Assembly: GCA_965222975.1 (NCBI GenBank)
Contig: CBDCVJ010000029.1
Coordinates: 62,001 to 126,000, forward strand
From: UBA6168 sp965222975
Lineage (GTDB): Bacteria > Bacteroidota > Bacteroidia > Chitinophagales > Saprospiraceae
Length of the DNA: 64,000 nucleotides
Reading direction: 5' to 3'
The notes under the pieces are model-generated. The model ran no database searches and was not told the origin of the DNA. It saw nothing but the letters and a program-made list of their open reading frames with translations. This document shows, piece after piece, positions 61,287 through 64,000 of this stretch (the stretch's first letter is position 1; the number at the start of each line of letters is the position of its first letter). The translations under genes were made by a program, and so were the position numbers.

Positions 61287-63581
61287 TTGAAATACAAGAT
61301 TATTTTATTTATCTGTTTTTTCATGCCATTTATGATTGCAAAGGTGTTTGCCCAAGCCGCTCCATATATTATTGAAAAATATCCGGCAATTTTTAGTGAA
61401 ATAGAAAAGCACCTGCAAAACGAAGAACTCGATTCTGTATTTAATTCCTGTACCTTAATTATCCAGAAAGAGTACAAGCTTGAAATAAAAGGCATTGCCT
61501 ATTTCTATCAGGGAGAGGCTGCTTCCTTGTTAAACGATTTCCAATATGCCCAAGCATCTTTTTTTGATGCCATTGAAATTTTTAAATCGACAAATTTTAA
61601 AAAAGGCTTGGCATTGGCCTATTGCAAACAGGGTGATGTGTTTTTTTACCAAAGGGATTTTTTAAAAGCAGATTCCTTATACAACCAATCACTTGAGCTA
61701 TCGGAAAAATTTGGATTGAATAAAGTTCTCGCCGATATATATCAAAACAAATCAATGATATATACCGATCTTCAAGATCACATGCAGGCCATGCGTTTTT
61801 TAAAAAAAGCATTAAAAACGATTTACTTAATCGACGAGCAAGGCCAGGTCAAAAATATACTCAACCAGATTGCAACCAATTACCACTCATTGGGTGAATT
61901 GGACTCGGCCATTGTTTATTTTCAAAAAACAATTGAATTTAAAAATGACACCAATGATAAAGAAGGGTTAATCAGCGATTATAGTGCATTGGGAAATCTT
62001 TTTAGGGAGCGGGGGTCTTATATTCAAGCACAGGAACATTTATTAAAGGGTTTGAAAGTAGCAGAATCAGAAAAAGACACGTTTTCCATGATGACCTTAT
62101 TTTCGGAAATAGGGGATGTATATGCTGCTCAAGAGGGATGGAATAAATCGGAACAACGTTATTTAAAAGCCTTGGAGTTGGCTCGGTTAAAAAATAGGCA
62201 ATTTATTGAAGCGGGGTGTTTAAATAAACTCGCAAATATTTATCAATTACAATCAAAAGAAAAAAAAGCCATTGAGTATTATGAGCAAGCTTTAAAATTG
62301 TACGAACAAAATAACAGCAAAATAAATGCAGCGGATGTTCAAATAAGTCTGAGCAAATTATACAAAGAAGGAAACCAGTTGGGAAAGGCAAAAAATTATT
62401 TATTGGGAGCAATAAAGGCAAGAAATCAATCGGCTGACATATTGATCATATTGTCCGCAAAAATGGCATTAGCAGAAATTGAAATTTTATCCGGAAATTC
62501 GGGGAAGGGAATCAATATAATAAAAGAGTGTTTGCCGGAATATAAAAAAATGCAAGATCAGGAAGGATTGAAAAATGGATATTTATTATTGTCAGGTGCA
62601 TATTCCAAATCCAATAATTACAAATTAGCTTTTCAATATTTCCAACAATACAACAATATAAGCGATAGCCTGATGGCGATAGATCGCTCAAAAACAATTA
62701 GCGAACTCGAACTGCTTTACACTACCGAAAAAAAAGACAAAGAAATAGCTCAACAAAAAGCAGCCCTTGAAAAACAGGAAATAAAAGCCAGGGAGAGACA
62801 AAACCGGAATCTTTTATTCGCTATCCTTGGAGTCTTTATTTTATTGACCGTGACCATCGGCCTGATTTATTCTAGACAGGTCAACCGGCGGCTTGCTTCT
62901 AAAAACAATCAAATTGAATCGCAGAAAGTGGAAATCGAATCGGAACGGAACCGGGCAGAAGGTCTTCTTCTTAACATACTTCCTGCAACGGTAGCCGAAG
63001 AACTAAAACAGAAGGGGCACGCCACACCTGTACATTTTGAAGCTGTTACTGTGGTATTTACCGATTTTGAAGGGTTTACCAAAATTGCATCCTCCCTTCC
63101 CCCTGCCGAAATTGTCAGCGAACTCAATGAGTGTTTTTTGAAGTTTGATGAGATCGCCGAGCGGCACAATCTGGAAAAAATTAAAACGATGGGCGACGCC
63201 TATATGTGTGCCGGAGGACTTCCCATAAAAAATGATACTCATCCGACCGATGCCATTTTAGCTGCCAAAGAAATCATGGCCTTTGTCGAAGAGCGAAATA
63301 CCGAACTCGCTGCTGAGGGCAAGCCCATTTGGCCCATCCGCATCGGCATCCACACAGGCGAATTGGTGGCTGGGGTTGTCGGGAGCAAAAAATTCGCCTA
63401 TGATATTTGGGGCGATACCGTCAATGTGGCCAGTCGAATGGAAAGCAGTGCCGGGGTGGGCGAGATCAATATTTCGGAGGCTACTTATGAATTGGTAAGC
63501 AAGAAATTCCCATGCAGATACCGAGGGGAAATAGAGGTGAAAAACAAGGGTAAAATGGGGATGTATATTGTCGACGTCTAA
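61287..63581 (+). CDS. TPR-containing class III adenylate cyclase
   Basis: A 764-aa protein starting at TTG (61287), chosen because it begins a clean signal peptide (KYKIILFICFFMPFMIAKVF, from residue 2). Residues about 35-460 are TPR repeats (YFQKTIEFKNDTNDKEGLIS, YLKALELARLKNRQFIEAGC, YEQALKLYEQNNSKIN). A coiled coil leads to one membrane helix (LLFAILGVFILLTVTIGLIY) and a second short coil, then the cyclase domain (about 580-764) with metal Asp in VFTDFEGF and GDAYMCAGG, the Lys of IKTMGDAY and Asp of YDIWGDTVN that favour ATP, and the catalytic Asn/Arg in VNVASRMES. The periplasmic TPR part should sense a partner and set cytoplasmic cAMP. It is monocistronic. Confidence 0.9.
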   Translation: MKYKIILFICFFMPFMIAKVFAQAAPYIIEKYPAIFSEIEKHLQNEELDSVFNSCTLIIQKEYKLEIKGIAYFYQGEAASLLNDFQYAQASFFDAIEIFKSTNFKKGLALAYCKQGDVFFYQRDFLKADSLYNQSLELSEKFGLNKVLADIYQNKSMIYTDLQDHMQAMRFLKKALKTIYLIDEQGQVKNILNQIATNYHSLGELDSAIVYFQKTIEFKNDTNDKEGLISDYSALGNLFRERGSYIQAQEHLLKGLKVAESEKDTFSMMTLFSEIGDVYAAQEGWNKSEQRYLKALELARLKNRQFIEAGCLNKLANIYQLQSKEKKAIEYYEQALKLYEQNNSKINAADVQISLSKLYKEGNQLGKAKNYLLGAIKARNQSADILIILSAKMALAEIEILSGNSGKGINIIKECLPEYKKMQDQEGLKNGYLLLSGAYSKSNNYKLAFQYFQQYNNISDSLMAIDRSKTISELELLYTTEKKDKEIAQQKAALEKQEIKARERQNRNLLFAILGVFILLTVTIGLIYSRQVNRRLASKNNQIESQKVEIESERNRAEGLLLNILPATVAEELKQKGHATPVHFEAVTVVFTDFEGFTKIASSLPPAEIVSELNECFLKFDEIAERHNLEKIKTMGDAYMCAGGLPIKNDTHPTDAILAAKEIMAFVEERNTELAAEGKPIWPIRIGIHTGELVAGVVGSKKFAYDIWGDTVNVASRMESSAGVGEINISEATYELVSKKFPCRYRGEIEVKNKGKMGMYIVDV

Positions 63582-63729
63582 CAAAAATTTTCAAGGTCGA
63601 ACAAGTCTATTCAACTAACCACTAATTGCTGTATCCTTTTCTCAAATGTTTTCACACCTAAAAATGGAAACTGACAGATGAGTTGGCCATGATAATTTTC
63701 TGTACCTTTAAAAGTATGCCCCCTCTTTT

Positions 63730-63999
63730 TTAGCCGACATCTCTTCCTCCCTTCAATTTATCTTGCAAATCTTTCAGTGTGTCCCATTCCCCTTTTACAG
63801 CCAATTCTGCTTGGATGGCCCAAGTGGTTGGGTCGTGGATGCGGTAACGGCTTCCTGCTGCGAAAAGAATTTCCCGCAAGCGCTTGTCAGGTGTTTCCGA
63901 AAGTACCTTTAGGTCGGTTACGCCATTGTCTTTGAGGAGTTTCTCGATCTTGGGGCCGATGCCTTCTACCGTTTTCAAGTCTTCAATATTTTTCACAAA
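63730..63999 (-). CDS. Helix-hairpin-helix protein, C-terminal part (cut by window edge)
   Basis: About 90 residues of a helix-hairpin-helix domain: IEDLKTVEGIGPKIEKLLKD, DNGVTDLKVLSETPDKRLRE, FAAGSRYRIHDPTTWAIQAE and a Gly-rich tail (LKGGRDVG). The frame runs open to the window edge; a GTG near 63996 could start it, but homologues usually carry this domain at the C-terminus of a longer membrane or coiled-coil protein, so the 5' part is probably outside. The HhH fold of this group is related to those of DNA-binding proteins, yet family members are also annotated only as DUF4332-like. The gene is convergent with the adenylate cyclase. Confidence 0.72.
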   Translation of the reverse strand, partial: FVKNIEDLKTVEGIGPKIEKLLKDNGVTDLKVLSETPDKRLREILFAAGSRYRIHDPTTWAIQAELAVKGEWDTLKDLQDKLKGGRDVG

Positions 64000-64000
64000 A

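Overview
The window reads as chromosome of a Bacteroidota bacterium, most likely of the Saprospiria (Saprospiraceae/Lewinella-like). The phylum is supported by type IX secretion (T9SS) sorting domains, a PorP/SprF-OmpA-CHU_C gene trio, LytTR two-component systems with a Y_Y_Y propeller kinase, and promoters matching the phylum's TAnnTTTG -7 box. The family-level placement is an inference from the very large PKD/HYR/LamG surface proteins. No rRNA, tRNA, CRISPR array, complete insertion sequence or prophage was recognised. Genes are dense, often in short co-directional runs, and initiate at ATG with a few TTG/GTG.

Layout. 0.5-9 kb (minus strand): gcvT; an orphan DNA methyltransferase fused to a degenerate staphylococcal-nuclease-like domain and preceded by an octamer repeat; a HEAT-cyclophilin lipoprotein; penicillin-binding protein 1A; two paralogous secreted proteins of unknown function. 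9.3-11 kb (plus): a LytS-type kinase and LytTR regulator overlapping at ATGA. 11-16.3 kb (minus): a patatin/POTRA/beta-barrel protein, an HNH endonuclease with its small partner, and the methionine genes metX and metZ with a long leader. 16.8-21.8 kb: a 2,4-dienoyl-CoA-reductase-like flavoenzyme, xisH-xisI, a DUF2855 protein, a DinB-like protein and a DoxX protein. 22-26.6 kb: a subtilase with a SPOR domain, an ECF sigma factor with a TPR membrane protein, and an unknown membrane protein.

26.6-53.3 kb is a cell-surface region: two large secreted adhesin-like proteins (1514 and 757 aa), a second LytTR regulator with a 1019-aa propeller kinase, the PorP-OmpA-CHU_C(2063 aa) trio and a 1663-aa propeller/beta-helix/Ig protein with a T9SS type A tail. 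The T9SS core itself is not in the window. 53.4-64 kb: a family 2 glycosyltransferase, a TIGR02757/DUF2400 protein, an unknown conserved protein, inorganic pyrophosphatase, a long 40-residue-repeat LEA-like protein, a frameshifted cupredoxin-porin pair, a TPR-adenylate cyclase and the end of a helix-hairpin-helix protein.

The most unusual feature is the intergenic DNA. Many spacers between genes hold locus-specific hairpins built from short iterated words (6-10 bp), some perfect over 39-44 bp, several overlapping the upstream stop codon. One such repeat, four CTTCATGG octamers directly before the methyltransferase start, creates a chain of three-codon reading frames, each ending in ATGA, that leads into the methyltransferase ATG: a candidate phase-variable, translationally coupled leader. 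Separately, four apparent frameshifts at or next to short mononucleotide runs fall within 2.1 kb (58.7-60.7 kb).
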